DNA of 11,183 nucleotides. Source: Candidatus Brocadiia bacterium. GTDB lineage: Bacteria > Planctomycetota > MHYJ01 > JACQXL01. Below, in pieces: positions 11,176 through 11,183 of the stretch (positions within the stretch are counted from its first letter, which is position 1; each line of letters begins with the position of its first letter). The stretch covers positions 1 through 11,183 of the forward strand of contig JAGUXD010000172.1 of the NCBI GenBank assembly GCA_020062035.1. The letters run 5' to 3'. Made by a program: the position numbers and the translations under genes. Below the pieces are notes generated by a model. It was not told the DNA's origin. It was given only the letters and a program-made list of their open reading frames with translations, and made no database searches.

Positions 11176-11183
11176 ACACGAAT

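Noticed and set aside
1..11183. CRISPR array, tRNA, rRNA, toxin-antitoxin pair or phage genes
   Set aside because: No regularly spaced direct repeats, no cloverleaf or rRNA-like sequence, and no gene with such a family likeness was seen on either strand.

Overview
The window looks like a piece of chromosome from an uncultivated, Gram-negative, probably anaerobic bacterium. The evidence is an outer-membrane beta-barrel gene ending in Phe beside the FeoA/FeoB ferrous iron uptake system, a moderately AT-rich composition, and several genes without a Shine-Dalgarno (SD) sequence. Short GC-rich hairpins are scattered both between and inside genes. A lineage near the PVC group (for example Omnitrophota) is possible, but this is a guess; no rRNA or other decisive marker is present.

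Left part (1-3250, minus strand) is an iron module. In transcription order it holds fur, then an outer-membrane protein gene broken by one in-frame TAA, then feoA and feoB. The feoB 3' end lies outside the window. The fur promoter and the promoter of the downstream operon each carry the same motif, TTG(C/T)AA-N11-TTGCAA, positioned to block RNA polymerase. This is probably the Fur operator, so the module appears to be an autoregulated iron-responsive unit.

Middle part (3250-4111) is non-coding apart from the N-terminal remnant of an IS256/Mutator-type transposase (minus strand). It also contains hairpin repeats, a tandem 10-mer and a good sigma70-type promoter firing rightwards.

Right part (4112-11183, plus strand) is a likely operon: a GH57 alpha-glucan enzyme, a GalT-family nucleotidyltransferase, glycogen synthase glgA, purD and cdsA, with a further gene probably starting at the right edge. 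The first three fit glycogen-type alpha-glucan synthesis and turnover. purD (purine synthesis) and cdsA (CDP-diacylglycerol synthesis) are housekeeping genes carried along.

The most unusual signals are the shared operator architecture in the iron module and a family of palindromic repeats around CCCGA...TCGGG. These repeats occur between the operon genes and also inside the GH57 reading frame, where they add residues. Also of note are the nonsense codon in the barrel gene and the altered CdsA signature. I do not see a clearly new defence or mobile system.
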